This document shows, piece by piece, positions 47,334-56,858 of a stretch of 64,000 bases of DNA. Position 1 is the first letter of the stretch; every line of letters starts with the position of its first letter. The stretch is from Streptomyces sp. NBC_00224 (lineage in GTDB: Bacteria > Actinomycetota > Actinomycetes > Streptomycetales > Streptomycetaceae), in contig NZ_CP108106.1 of NCBI RefSeq assembly GCF_041435195.1, positions 4,622,501-4,686,500 of the forward strand, written 5' to 3'. The translations under genes were made by a program, and so were the position numbers. The notes beneath the pieces were generated by a model. That model did no database searches. It worked only from the letters and a program-made list of their open reading frames with translations, and was not told the DNA's origin.

Positions 47334-48305
47334 ATGAGATTTTCCCGAATTTCCCGGGCCTGCGTGAGTGCCGCAGTCGCAGCCGCGGGGCTCATGGCGC
47401 TGAGCACGGCCCCGGCCAAGGCCGCCGAGAACGGTACGGCCGGGGCGACCGTAACCCGCCCGGTGGAGACCCACTACAGCATCGGATTCCTCGCCGGCCT
47501 CCTCAAACCCACCGAGGCGCCGCCCGGCGCCAACGACTGGTCCTGCCGCTCCACGGCCCACCCCACCCCGGTGATCCTGGTGCACGGCACGGCCGAGAAC
47601 ATGAACCTCAACTGGCGCGGAGCCGCGCCACTGCTCGCCAACAACGGCTACTGCGTCTTCGCCTTCAACTACGGTGGCAAGACGCCCACTTCACCGCTCC
47701 AGGGCATGGAGAAGATCGAGGACGGCGCGGCCGTGATGGCCGCCTTCGTCGACAAGGTGCGGGCCGCGACGGGCGCGCCGAAGGTCGACGTCGTCGCCCA
47801 CTCCCAGGGCGGCCTGGTCACGCGGTACTACCTCAACAACCTCGGCGGCGCGCCCAAGGTCGACAAGCTCGTGGCGCTGGGCACGCCGAACCACGGCACG
47901 ACGCTGAGCGGTCTGACCGAGTTCGGCCGCGTGCTCCGACTCCTCGCGCCCGCCAACGAGTTCGTGGTCGGCCCGGCCTGCCCCGCGTGCGTCCAGCAGG
48001 AAGTCGGCTCGGACTTCATCAAGGCGCTGAACGCGGGCGGCGGTACGGCGCCGGGGGTGACCTACACGAACATCGCGACGAAGTTCGATCAGGTCACGAC
48101 CCCGTACACGTCGACGTTCCTGGCCGCCGGGCCGCACGTCACCAACATCACGGTGCAGAACCAGTGCGTGCTGGACGCCACGGATCACACGGAGATCTCC
48201 TACGACCCGATCGCGCTCACGAACGTACTGAACGCACTGGACCCGGCGCACCCCCGGCCGATCCCGTGCCAGGTGGTGCTGCCGGTGACGGGCCCGCTGC
48301 TCTGA
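47334..48305 (+). CDS. Secreted alpha/beta-hydrolase lipase
   Basis: The 323-residue product has a Sec signal (MRFSRISRACVSAAVAAAGL... cut near AKA), then PVILVHGTAENM, VDVVAHSQGGLVTRYYL (Ser nucleophile), and a later DATDHTEIS with the likely catalytic His, typical of secreted triacylglycerol lipases. It acts outside the cell on fats or esters. Even number of later cysteines (CPACVQQ, QNQC, PIPC) suggests disulfides. Strongly expressed start not obvious. Confidence 0.87.
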   Translation: MRFSRISRACVSAAVAAAGLMALSTAPAKAAENGTAGATVTRPVETHYSIGFLAGLLKPTEAPPGANDWSCRSTAHPTPVILVHGTAENMNLNWRGAAPLLANNGYCVFAFNYGGKTPTSPLQGMEKIEDGAAVMAAFVDKVRAATGAPKVDVVAHSQGGLVTRYYLNNLGGAPKVDKLVALGTPNHGTTLSGLTEFGRVLRLLAPANEFVVGPACPACVQQEVGSDFIKALNAGGGTAPGVTYTNIATKFDQVTTPYTSTFLAAGPHVTNITVQNQCVLDATDHTEISYDPIALTNVLNALDPAHPRPIPCQVVLPVTGPLL

Positions 48306-48308
48306 CCC

Positions 48309-48569
48309 TCAGAGGCTGCGTACGAAGGTGGTGAAGGCGGCGGGGCCGACGACGAAGGCCCCGCCGTCCGGGTTCTTGGAGTCGCGGACGGCGATGCGGT
48401 GGGGTTGGGTGGCGATTTCGACGCATTCGCCGCCGGTGTCGGAGCTGTACGAAGACTTCTGCCAGGCGGCGACCCCGAGGGGGGCGCACTCGACGCAGTT
48501 GCCTCCGGTGTCGCCGCTGTACGACGACTTACGCCATGTCGCGCCTGCCAGGTTTTGGTTGGTCCCCAT
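48309..48569 (-). CDS. DUF397 protein (tandem motifs)
   Basis: The 86-residue product has two DUF397 units: ATWRKSSYSGDTGGNCVEC and AWQKSSYSSDTGGECVEI, then IAVRDSKNPDGGAFVVGP. DUF397 proteins pair with whiJ-type XRE regulators in Streptomyces development. The gene overlaps the XRE gene by 41 bases, which fits coupling. Confidence 0.9.
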   Translation of the reverse strand: MGTNQNLAGATWRKSSYSGDTGGNCVECAPLGVAAWQKSSYSSDTGGECVEIATQPHRIAVRDSKNPDGGAFVVGPAAFTTFVRSL

Positions 48570-49380
48570 AGCGCTCCTCCATTACACGGGCGATCAGTGC
48601 CGCCGAATCCTCCACGGAGTGCGCGGCGGCCTGCAAGTGATCGTAACGGAGTGAACCCTCCCTGATAGCTTGCGGGTTGGCCGTCATGTGGCCGCTTACG
48701 AAGTCCTCGGTGTACACCAGGTCCGGATCGTCGTCGAAGCGCAGAGTGGTGAACTCACCCATCAGTCCCGCGTGCTCACCCGCCTCGAACGGCAACACCT
48801 GCACGTTCACCCACTCCCGTGCCTTGTTGAGGTGCAGCAGGTGTTGGAGCTGCTCACGCATGACCTTCCGACTACCGACCTCCTGGTGCAGCACCGCCTC
48901 GCTCATCACCACCCAGATCAGCGGCGGGGTCTCGCGGTCGAGGATCCGTTGGCGTTCCATGCGAGCCTCGACGCGCGCGTCGATGTCGCCCTCGTCCCGT
49001 ACGCCGAGCACGGCACGTGCGTAATCCTCGGTCTGGAGCAGCCCGTACACCAACTGCGGGTGGAACGACGAAATGAAGGCCGCCCTCGCCTCCATCTCCG
49101 CGTACTGCTGGAACCACGAAGGCAGCTGGCTCCGCAGCACCAAACCCACCAGCCGCGCGAAGAACCCCTCCGTGAGGAGCGCCGCGTCCAGCCGCTCGGA
49201 GATGTCCCGCGTCGGGACCTTCCGCGCCGTTTCGATCTGGCCGATCAACGACGCCGCGCAGAAGATGCAGTTCCCGAGCTGCTCCTGCGTCATTCCGGCC
49301 GCTTCGCGCTTGCGGCGCAGCTCGGAACCGTAATAATCCAGCGGTGAGGCGCTGGGATCGAGGTCTCGGATGTTGACCAT
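48529..49380 (-). CDS. WhiJ-like XRE regulator with DUF5753
   Basis: The 283-residue product has an XRE helix-turn-helix near 20-70 (LRRKREAAGMTQEQLGNCIF, ASLIGQIETARKVPT) and a DUF5753 C-terminus (LPSWFQQYAEMEARAAFIS, VYGLLQTEDYARAVL, VNVQVLPFEAGEHAGLMG). This is the WhiJ/AbaA-type developmental regulator. It is divergent from the HATPase gene and overlaps DUF397. Confidence 0.9.
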   Translation of the reverse strand: MVNIRDLDPSASPLDYYGSELRRKREAAGMTQEQLGNCIFCAASLIGQIETARKVPTRDISERLDAALLTEGFFARLVGLVLRSQLPSWFQQYAEMEARAAFISSFHPQLVYGLLQTEDYARAVLGVRDEGDIDARVEARMERQRILDRETPPLIWVVMSEAVLHQEVGSRKVMREQLQHLLHLNKAREWVNVQVLPFEAGEHAGLMGEFTTLRFDDDPDLVYTEDFVSGHMTANPQAIREGSLRYDHLQAAAHSVEDSAALIARVMEERYGDQPKPGRRDMA

Positions 49381-49464
49381 GATGAAGGGTCACCCCCAAC
49401 CGCACGCGGTGGACAGATTTTTCTGCCCCTACCGACCGTAACCAGATCACCGCACTCTGGTGGC

Positions 49465-49889
49465 GTGAATCACGCAACTCACCCTTCCGAGGCGCAAGTT
49501 GGGGGTCGTTACGGCATGCACATCACCGTGGGCGACCACTCGGCCCGGCATCTGCGCCGGATCCTGCGCTGGTATCTGGCGAGCTGGTCCATGACCTCCC
49601 TCACCGACTCGGCCGAACTCGCGCTGACCGAGCTGACGGCCAACGTCGTACGCCATGTGCCCGGCCGCCACTGCCATGTCCTGATACTGGCCAGGCCGAC
49701 CGGGGTGCGCGTCGAGCTGACGGACGACTGCGCCGAGCTGCCGCGTACCCCCGCCCGTCCCGATGAACTCGCGGAGTCCGGGCGGGGGTTGATGATCGTG
49801 GCAGCGGTGACGAGCCGGTGGGGGGTGCTGCCGCACTCGTGGGGCGGGAAGACGGTGTGGTTCGAGTGCGACAGGAGCGATGAGCCCGA

Positions 49890-49893
<4 letters not shown>
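49465..49893 (+). CDS. HATPase anti-sigma-like protein
   Basis: The 142-residue product has the HATPase fold: ALTELTANVVRHVPGRHCHV (N box), VRVELTDDCAELP (G1) and ESGRGLMIVAAVTSRWGV (G2), as in serine-kinase anti-sigma factors. It completes the whiJ-type trio. Its stop TAG is shared with the opposing trpS stop through the CTAG palindrome. Confidence 0.87.
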
Positions 49894-50864
<971 letters not shown>

Positions 50865-50932
50865 TTGGCTGTGCCTCTCTGGGTCGGTGGCGGGCGTCGG
50901 GGACGGCCGCGCGCCTCAGAGGGCTGGGCATG

Positions 50933-50962
50933 CGAAAGGGCCGTCCGTATCGAACGGCCCTC
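50933..50962 (-). terminator. Attenuator terminator of trpS
   Basis: AGGGCCGT and ACGGCCCT pair around a 9-base loop, followed on the minus strand by TTTC. It lies between the leader peptide and trpS. A competing antiterminator pairing with leader sequence is plausible but not drawn here. Confidence 0.75.
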
Positions 50963-50989
50963 GATGGCGTGCAGGTGTCGTGGCCGCTC

Positions 50990-51043
50990 CTAGAAGGAGC
51001 GCCACCAGCAGAGATTGCTGACACGGTGCACGGCGGAAGTCAT
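50990..51043 (-). CDS. trpL: Trp leader peptide (17 residues)
   Basis: The short frame on the minus strand, ending TAG, has tandem Trp codons TGG TGG (residues 13-14; 51007-51002). It lies 125 bases upstream of trpS and immediately before the attenuator hairpin. Ribosome stalling at those codons when Trp-tRNA is scarce would favour read-through. There is no strong ribosome site, so initiation may be leaderless. Confidence 0.8.
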   Translation of the reverse strand: MTSAVHRVSNLCWWRSF

Positions 51044-51080
51044 GGGGCGAGTGTACGCCGGGGCCTGCGCCCGGGGCCCG

Positions 51081-51239
51081 CTATTTGTGGGAGTGCTCGC
51101 CCACGTAGAAGAGCAGCCAGACGAAACCGGCGAAGAGGTGCGTGCCGAAGATGTAGAAACCGGCGCGGAGGGCGATGCCGCGCTCTTTGGTCTTCTCGGC
51201 GTCCTCGGCGTCCTCGGCGTCGGCGGTGCTCTTGGCCAC
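51081..51239 (-). CDS. DUF6126 small membrane protein
   Basis: The 52-residue product (VAKSTADAEDAEDAEKTKER, then GFYIFGTHLFAGFVWLLFYV) has an acidic N-terminus with DAEDAE repeats and one membrane helix ending VGEHSHK. I recall homologues as DUF6126, of unknown function. GAGGA precedes the GTG. It is upstream of the leader peptide on the same strand. Confidence 0.7.
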   Translation of the reverse strand: MAKSTADAEDAEDAEKTKERGIALRAGFYIFGTHLFAGFVWLLFYVGEHSHK

Positions 51240-51386
51240 GGGGTCCTCTTCTGGTGGTGGGTGCTGTCCAGGGTACGGGGGCCCGGCCGCTTGTGCGTTA
51301 CGTCACGGTGACCGGCGGGCGGGGCGCTCCCTACGATGCGTGACAGATGCAGCTAGTCGATGGAGCCAGTCGAGGAGACCGATCCC

Positions 51387-52196
51387 GTGACCACAGGCGT
51401 TGCCGCTCGCGAGAGCTACTACGAGCGGACGGGCGAGCGCTCCTACAAGCCCACGGCCCACGCCGGGGGTGCGTGGAGCCCCGATGAACAGCACTTCAGC
51501 CCGGTCGCGGGGCTCGTCGTGCACGCCCTCGACCAGCACCTGGCGACGGCGACGCGACCGGGGAATCTCGTACTCGCGCGGATCAGCTACGACATCCTCG
51601 GCCGCATCGCACTCGACGAGTGCGAGATCACCGTGGAGACGGTTCGGCCCGGCCGGACCATCGAGCTCCTTGAGGCGACCGTGGCCATCGCCGGCCGTCC
51701 GGTCGTCCGCGCGCGGGCCTGGCTGCTGGCGTCCCTGGACACCTCTGCCGTCGCCGACAGCCCGCACGAGCGGCTCCCCGCACCCGAGGAGCTCGCTCCC
51801 TGGGTGATGAGCGAGGGGTGGGGCGGGGGCTACGTCTCGTCCATCGAGGTCCGCCGGACGCCGCCGGTCCGCAAGGGGCGTACGTCGGCCTGGCTGTCCT
51901 CGCCCGTCGACCTGGTCGCGGGCGAGCCGAGCAGTGCCCTCGCCTCGTACATCACGCTCGTGGACACCGCGAACGGCATCGCCGTCCAGCAGGACCCGAC
52001 GGCGTGGATGTTCCCGAACCTCGACCTGACGATCCATCTGCACCGGCAGCCGGAAGGGCCGTGGACCGGGCTTGACACGACCGTCACCTTCGGGCCGTCG
52101 GGGCAGGGGCTGACCAGCAGCGTCCTGCACGACGTCCACGGGCCCGTCGGCCACGCCGAACAGATCCTCACGGTGCGCCCGCTGGCGGGCGGCTGA
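51387..52196 (+). CDS. Double-hotdog thioesterase-like protein
   Basis: The 269-residue product has two hotdog-like halves: ARISYDILGRIALDECEITVE, VETVRPGRTIELLEATV (first) and SALASYITLVDTANGIAVQQ, MFPNLDLTIHLHRQPEG (second), as in acyl-CoA thioesterase TesB-like or polyketide-thioesterase families. Residue-level catalysis cannot be judged. GGAG lies before the GTG at 51387; an ATG nine codons upstream is also possible. Confidence 0.75.
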   Translation: MTTGVAARESYYERTGERSYKPTAHAGGAWSPDEQHFSPVAGLVVHALDQHLATATRPGNLVLARISYDILGRIALDECEITVETVRPGRTIELLEATVAIAGRPVVRARAWLLASLDTSAVADSPHERLPAPEELAPWVMSEGWGGGYVSSIEVRRTPPVRKGRTSAWLSSPVDLVAGEPSSALASYITLVDTANGIAVQQDPTAWMFPNLDLTIHLHRQPEGPWTGLDTTVTFGPSGQGLTSSVLHDVHGPVGHAEQILTVRPLAGG

Positions 52197-52199
52197 ACG

Positions 52200-52525
52200 G
52201 GCCCGGGGTTCGTCTGCGGGCCGGTGGGGGCTGGCCGCGCAGTTCCCCGCGCCCCTAAAAACCACCGTTCGCCTGCGGGTTGTCTGTGGCTGGTCGCGCA
52301 GTTCCCCGCGCCCCTTAATCAGCCCGGGGTTTGTCTGCGGGTTGTGGTGGGCTGGTCGCGCCGTTCCCCGCGCCCCTCAAAACCATCGTTCGACTGCGGA
52401 CCGTGCTGGGTTGCTCGCGCAGTTCCCCGCGCCCCTGAAAGCCTGTGGCTGAGCTGGACTCTCCGGCTGCGGCGGACTACCTGAGGGGCGCGGGGAACTG
52501 CGCGACCAGCCCCCACCGGGCCGCA
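52200..52525. repeat. Palindromic intergenic repeats, locus E (tandem)
   Basis: Four forward arms in a row, at about 80-base spacing, each with GCGCAGTTCCCCGCGCCCC or a one-base variant, are followed by one inverted arm at about 52481-52511. This is the largest copy of the family and lies between convergent genes. Confidence 0.85.
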
Positions 52526-52616
52526 GCCGAAGAGCGACGCATGCCGCGAAGCGGGCCGCCGCGAGCAGGGGCGGGCGCCGACGGTGGTGGGGCAGCGCCC
52601 GGGCCGCCGGAGGCGG

Positions 52617-52710
52617 GTGCACCACGTACGCGCGGGCAGACGCCGACGGTGGGCGGCCACCCACCAGAGGCCCGGGCGATCCAACCCCGCTGAACGGGCG
52701 GGCGGGTGGG
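52617..52710. repeat. Second repeat family, copy 1
   Basis: About 94 bases, containing GACGCCGACGGTGGGCGGCC and ending GGGCGGGCGGGTGGG, are nearly identical to the reverse complement of 60014-60107. It is next to repeat locus E; the 52526-52616 interval shows nothing else. Confidence 0.75.
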
Positions 52711-52733
52711 CGTCGCGGGCGGGTGGGCCCGGG

Positions 52734-53150
52734 TCAGTCCTCGCGCGTGTAGAACGTGTAGAACGCCGCCGCCATCATCCCGCCCCCCAGCAGCGCCCCC
52801 ATCATCGACGCCCCGAACACGCTCTCCCCGGACTGGGCGTACAGGAACCCCGTCCCCGCCCCGAACAGCGTTCCGAACGCCGCCGCCCGCAGCTCCCGCG
52901 GCAGGCGGCCCTGGATCATCAGCAACCCCAGCCCGAGCGCAGCGATCACCGCACCGGACACCAGGCCGAGCGCGATGTTGGCGCCGGTGACCTCGCCGCC
53001 CCGCCGGTTGATGGACGCGGCCCAGAAGCCGTAGAAGATCCCGATGACCACCGGCAGGGCGATCAGCGCCACCGGCAGGCCGAGACGGGCGGTCAGGCCG
53101 GAGAGAGGGCCGGGCCGGGACGGTGCCGGCATCGCTGCGTGTGCGGACAT
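52734..53150 (-). CDS. Small multi-pass membrane protein
   Basis: The 138-residue product has four hydrophobic segments (GLPVALIALPVVIGIFYGFW, NIALGLVSGAVIAALGLGLL, AAFGTLFGAGTGFLYAQ, GALLGGGMMAAAFYTFY). AAGGAG lies eight bases before the ATG. I recognise no family. It may be divergent-regulated with the gene at 53227. Confidence 0.65.
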   Translation of the reverse strand: MSAHAAMPAPSRPGPLSGLTARLGLPVALIALPVVIGIFYGFWAASINRRGGEVTGANIALGLVSGAVIAALGLGLLMIQGRLPRELRAAAFGTLFGAGTGFLYAQSGESVFGASMMGALLGGGMMAAAFYTFYTRED

Positions 53151-53226
53151 GGCGCAACTCCTTCCACTTCCCCCATACAGCCCACACCCGCGCGCCCCGC
53201 CCGGCAACCCGGGGTTGGCTGGACCC

Positions 53227-53532
53227 GTGCGCTCCTCCGTCACCGCAGTCGGCCTCGGCATCGCCGCGGGCGGGCTCGGGCTGCGCGCCCTGGTCGCACT
53301 GGGCCGTGTCCTCACCCTCGCCGACCTCCCGGCCCACACCGACCCCGGCACCGCCGCGGGCGTCTACGACACGCTCACCGCGATCCTGCGCAACGCCGCC
53401 TGGGGTGCCGTCGCCGTGGGTCTCGCCCTGGCCGTCACGGCCTGGCTGAGCGGCCGCGTACGGCGAGCCCCGCCAGCCGACGAAGCGCCGCGTCGAGCAC
53501 CGGCCGCGGCGGCGACGCCAGACCCACCCTGA
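53227..53532 (+). CDS. Small two-helix membrane protein
   Basis: The 101-residue frame (VRSSVTAVGLGIAAGGLGLR, NAAWGAVAVGLALAVTAWL) has two hydrophobic segments and a Pro/Ala tail. The last 98 bases overlap the opposing MocR gene. It reads well in third-position GC, but overlap makes it tentative. Confidence 0.45.
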   Translation: MRSSVTAVGLGIAAGGLGLRALVALGRVLTLADLPAHTDPGTAAGVYDTLTAILRNAAWGAVAVGLALAVTAWLSGRVRRAPPADEAPRRAPAAAATPDPP

Positions 53533-54778
53533 CCGCGTCCGGCGCCGAAGCCGCGCCCACCGCGAACGCCGAACCGGGCGTGACCGCGATCCCCAGCTCC
53601 GCCGCGGCCGCCGCCACGAACGTCTCCGCCCGCCACGGCGCCGGCAGCTCCCACCAGCAGTAGTAGGAGCACGGGTCGGTACGGACGGAGAAGGTGCCCA
53701 AATGGCGCGCCACCAGCGCGTGCCGCGCCGCCGCCTCGGCCCGCTTCGCCGCCGTCACCGCCTCGACCGTCCCGTCCTCCACCCACCGCACCGCCGCCTC
53801 CAGGTTGAACCGGCCCGCCGTCCACGCCCCGGACCGCAGCGCCCGCGCGACCTCCTCCGCGTACGCCTCGGGGACGCTCAGGAACCCCACCGTCAGCCCG
53901 GGCGCCAGCCGCTTCGACAGGCTGTCCACGAGCAGGGTCCGCTCCGGCGCGTATGCCGCCAGCGGCGCGGGCGCATCCACGGCGGCGGCCAGGAACGCCC
54001 ACGTCGTGTCCTCCACCGCCGCCAGCCCCAACTCCTCCAGAACCAGAGCCAGTTCCTCGCGTCGCGCGCCCGGCATCGTCAGCGACAGCGGGTTGTGGAG
54101 CGTCGGCTGTACGTACACCGCGCTCAGCGGCGTACGCCGGTGCGCCGCCTCAAGTGCCGACGGCAGCATCCCCGAGCCGTCCGTCCCGATCGGCACCAAG
54201 GTGATTCCCAGCCGCTCCGCCACCGCCTTGACCAGCGGATACGTCAGCTCCTCCACCCCCACCCGGCCCCCCGGCCGCACCAGCGCCGACAGCGCCGCCG
54301 CGATCGCCTGGCGGCCGTTGCCCGCGAACAGCAGCCGGTCCGGGTCCGGGCGCCAGCCGGGGCGGGCGAGCACCCGGGCCGCCGCCGCCCGCGCCCCGGG
54401 GGTGCCGTCCGCCGCCGCCGGGCGGGTGGCCTCCAGGAGTACGTCCGGGCGGGCCAGGCCCGCGAGAGCGCGCGCCATCAGCTCCGACTGGCCGTCCGCC
54501 ACGGGGTAGTTGAGCTCCAGGTTCACCGGGGTGCGGCCGCTGTCCTCCGCGAGCACCGACCCCGGGTGCGGCGGCGCCGCCCGTACGAACGTGCCGCGCC
54601 CGACCTCGCCCACCACCAGGCCCCGGCGCACCAGCTCCCCGTACGCCCGTATCGCCGTGGAGACCGCGACCCGGTGGCGGCGCGCGAACGTCCGCTGGGG
54701 CGGCAGCCGGTCGCCCGGGCGCAGCCTCCCGTCGGCTATCGCCTTCGCCACCCCGTCCGCCAGCCGCCGGTAGTCCAT
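53435..54778 (-). CDS. MocR-type GntR-aminotransferase regulator
   Basis: The 447-residue product fuses a GntR winged helix (DYRRLADGVAKAIADGRLRP, FARRHRVAVSTAIRAYGELV, about 1-75) to a PLP-aminotransferase domain (LYV QPTLHNPLSLTM-like loop, SLSKRLAPGLTVGF with PLP Lys). MocR regulators sense an amine or vitamin via PLP. The ATG at 54778 precedes the HTH; a longer frame is unlikely. The divergent hydrolase at 54859 could be its target. Confidence 0.88.
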   Translation of the reverse strand: MDYRRLADGVAKAIADGRLRPGDRLPPQRTFARRHRVAVSTAIRAYGELVRRGLVVGEVGRGTFVRAAPPHPGSVLAEDSGRTPVNLELNYPVADGQSELMARALAGLARPDVLLEATRPAAADGTPGARAAAARVLARPGWRPDPDRLLFAGNGRQAIAAALSALVRPGGRVGVEELTYPLVKAVAERLGITLVPIGTDGSGMLPSALEAAHRRTPLSAVYVQPTLHNPLSLTMPGARREELALVLEELGLAAVEDTTWAFLAAAVDAPAPLAAYAPERTLLVDSLSKRLAPGLTVGFLSVPEAYAEEVARALRSGAWTAGRFNLEAAVRWVEDGTVEAVTAAKRAEAAARHALVARHLGTFSVRTDPCSYYCWWELPAPWRAETFVAAAAAELGIAVTPGSAFAVGAASAPDAVRVGLASPPRPVLDAALRRLAGLAVRGRSARP

Positions 54779-54858
54779 CCCAGGCCCGCCCCTCCCACAT
54801 TGCACCGAGAGCAAAGATCTTATTGCACCGAGCAGTTGGGCCCGCCTAGCCTCCTGAC

Positions 54859-55614
54859 ATGCCCACCACCTACACCGACCGGGGCACGGGCGACGCCCTG
54901 CTCCTGGTCCACGGCCATCCCTTCGACCGCACGATGTGGGACCCCCAGATCGAGGAGTTCGCCCGTACGCACCGGGTCGTCGCCCCCGATCTGCGCGGCT
55001 ACGGCAGCGCGCCCGGCACCCCCGGCACGACCCTCCTGTCGGACTTCGCCGAGGACGTCCGCGCGCTCGCCGACCGGCTCGGCATCGCGCGCTTCACGCT
55101 CGGCGGGCTCTCCATGGGCGGCCAGATCGTCATGGAGTGCTACCGGCTCTTCCCGGAGCGCATCAGCGGCCTGCTCCTCGCGGACACCTTCCCCGCCGCC
55201 GAGACCCCGGCCGGGCGCATCGCCCGCCGCGAGACGGCCGACCGGCTCGTACGCGAGGGCATGAAGCCGTACGCGGACGAGGTCCTGGAGAAGATGGTGG
55301 CGCCGTACGCGGACGCCGAAGTGAAGGCGCACGTCCACCGGATGATGACCACCACCGATCCCGAAGGCGCCGCCGCCGCGCTGCGCGGGCGCGCCGAACG
55401 GCCCGACTACCGCGAGCTGCTCACCACCGTCACCGTCCCCACCCTGATCGTCGTGGGGCGCGACGACACGTACACACCGGTCGCGGACGCCGAGGCGATG
55501 CACGCGGCGGTCCCCGGATCCACCCTCGTCGTCGTGGAGTCGGCGGCCCATCTGCCCAACCTGGAGCGGCCCGCCGAGTTCAACGCGGCCCTGCGCGCCC
55601 AGCTGACGGGCTGA
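54859..55614 (+). CDS. Alpha/beta hydrolase
   Basis: The 251-residue product has LLLVHGHPFDRTMW (oxyanion region), FTLGGLSMGGQIVMECY (nucleophile Ser), VVGRDDTYTPVADAE (catalytic Asp region) and VESAAHLPNLERP (catalytic His). Full triad present. Substrate unknown: esters, epoxides or lactones are possible. Divergent from the MocR gene. Confidence 0.9.
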   Translation: MPTTYTDRGTGDALLLVHGHPFDRTMWDPQIEEFARTHRVVAPDLRGYGSAPGTPGTTLLSDFAEDVRALADRLGIARFTLGGLSMGGQIVMECYRLFPERISGLLLADTFPAAETPAGRIARRETADRLVREGMKPYADEVLEKMVAPYADAEVKAHVHRMMTTTDPEGAAAALRGRAERPDYRELLTTVTVPTLIVVGRDDTYTPVADAEAMHAAVPGSTLVVVESAAHLPNLERPAEFNAALRAQLTG

Positions 55615-55678
55615 ACACCCGTACCGGCGGATACTTGAGAGCGGAACGGCCTGTCGAACCGTCGACCGGGAGAGGCTC

Positions 55679-56731
55679 TTGGACACCAACGCCGACGCCA
55701 ACGCCGACTCCCTTGGCACCGCACCGCCCTGGCCCGCCACGGACGCGGCGGCGGGGCCGCCCGGGGAGCGGGGGCACCCGTGGCGCCGGGCGAGTGCGGT
55801 CCTGGGCGGGCTTGTGCTCGCCGGGGTCAGCGCGGTCGTCGGGTGCCGGACGGCCGGCTCCGACGGGGTCACGCCCGTGCCGCAGCTGCTCGCCTTCCTG
55901 CCGTGGCTGCTGGTGCCGGGCGGCGCCGGGCTGGTCCTGGCCGCGTTCGGGCGGTGGCGGCTCGGGATGGCGTGGGCGCTCGCCGTACTGGCGCTGACCG
56001 GCTGGTACACCCAGCCGTACGGCGCCGAGATCACCCGGCCGCACGGCCGCCCCCTCGGCGAGCTGCGCGTCCTCACCTCCAACACCGAATTCGGCTGGGC
56101 GACGGACGACTTGATCACGGCGGTGCGGCGCGAGAAGCCGGACTTCGTGTTCGTCGAGGAGTGCTCCTTCGTCTGCGCGGACGCGCTGGAGCAGCGGGTG
56201 ACCAAGGCGGACTACCCGTACCGGAACGTCGTACGCGAGGACAGCTCGGCCGGGTCCGCGATCCTCAGCAAGTACCCGCTCACGGCCGCCCCCACCATCC
56301 CCTCCGAGATGGCCATGCCGGGCGCGGTGGCGCGGGTGGCGGGGCGGGACGTACGGCTCCAACTCGCCCATCCCGAGCCGCCGCTGCCGGGGCGGGAGGG
56401 CACGTGGCGCCGGGAGCTGGGGCGGGTGCGGGACTTCGCGGCGTCGGCGAAGGGGGAGCCGGTGATCGTCGCCGGGGACTTCAACGCCACCCAGGACCAC
56501 GCCGCGTTCCGGTCGGTCCTGAAGGCGGGCGCCCTGCACGACAGCGCCCGGCTCGTGGGCAGGTCCCGCGCGTACTCCTGGCCCGCCGACCGCACCACGC
56601 CGTTCCGGACCCAGATCGACCATGTGCTGGTCAGCGGCGACGACTTCACGGTCAGGTCGGCGCGGTTCCTGACCCTGCACGGGTCCGACCACCGGGCGCT
56701 GGTCGTCGACCTCGAACTGTTCGAGGGTTAG
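55679..56731 (+). CDS. Membrane-anchored endonuclease/exonuclease/phosphatase protein
   Basis: The 350-residue product has three N-terminal membrane helices (ASAVLGGLVLAGVSAVVG, LAFLPWLLVPGGAGLVLAAF, MAWALAVLALTGWY) then the EEP domain: LRVLTSNTEFG, DFVFVEEC, VIVAGDFNATQDHA, IDHVLVSG, GSDHRALVVDLE. These give the metal ligands (Asn, Glu, Asp, His). Outer-face phosphodiesterase activity is plausible. The TTG start follows GGGAGAGG. Confidence 0.85.
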   Translation: MDTNADANADSLGTAPPWPATDAAAGPPGERGHPWRRASAVLGGLVLAGVSAVVGCRTAGSDGVTPVPQLLAFLPWLLVPGGAGLVLAAFGRWRLGMAWALAVLALTGWYTQPYGAEITRPHGRPLGELRVLTSNTEFGWATDDLITAVRREKPDFVFVEECSFVCADALEQRVTKADYPYRNVVREDSSAGSAILSKYPLTAAPTIPSEMAMPGAVARVAGRDVRLQLAHPEPPLPGREGTWRRELGRVRDFAASAKGEPVIVAGDFNATQDHAAFRSVLKAGALHDSARLVGRSRAYSWPADRTTPFRTQIDHVLVSGDDFTVRSARFLTLHGSDHRALVVDLELFEG

Positions 56732-56752
56732 GGCCTGTCCACCGGACAGGCC
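56732..56752. terminator. Hairpin after EEP gene
   Basis: GGCCTGTCC and GGACAGGCC flank ACC, followed by TTA. It begins one base after the stop codon. Confidence 0.8.
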
Positions 56753-56858
56753 TTAGGGCCGGATGGCGGTTCGCCGGGGTGCGGGTGGCGGGCTCCCGGG
56801 TGAGGATCGGACCGTCCGGGAGCCCGGGGCAGGGGGCCGATCAGGAGGTCGTACGCGT

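Noticed and set aside
51015..51311. Plus-strand frame over the trp leader and DUF6126
   Set aside because: It overlaps the minus-strand leader and DUF6126 frames and has no domain or ribosome site.
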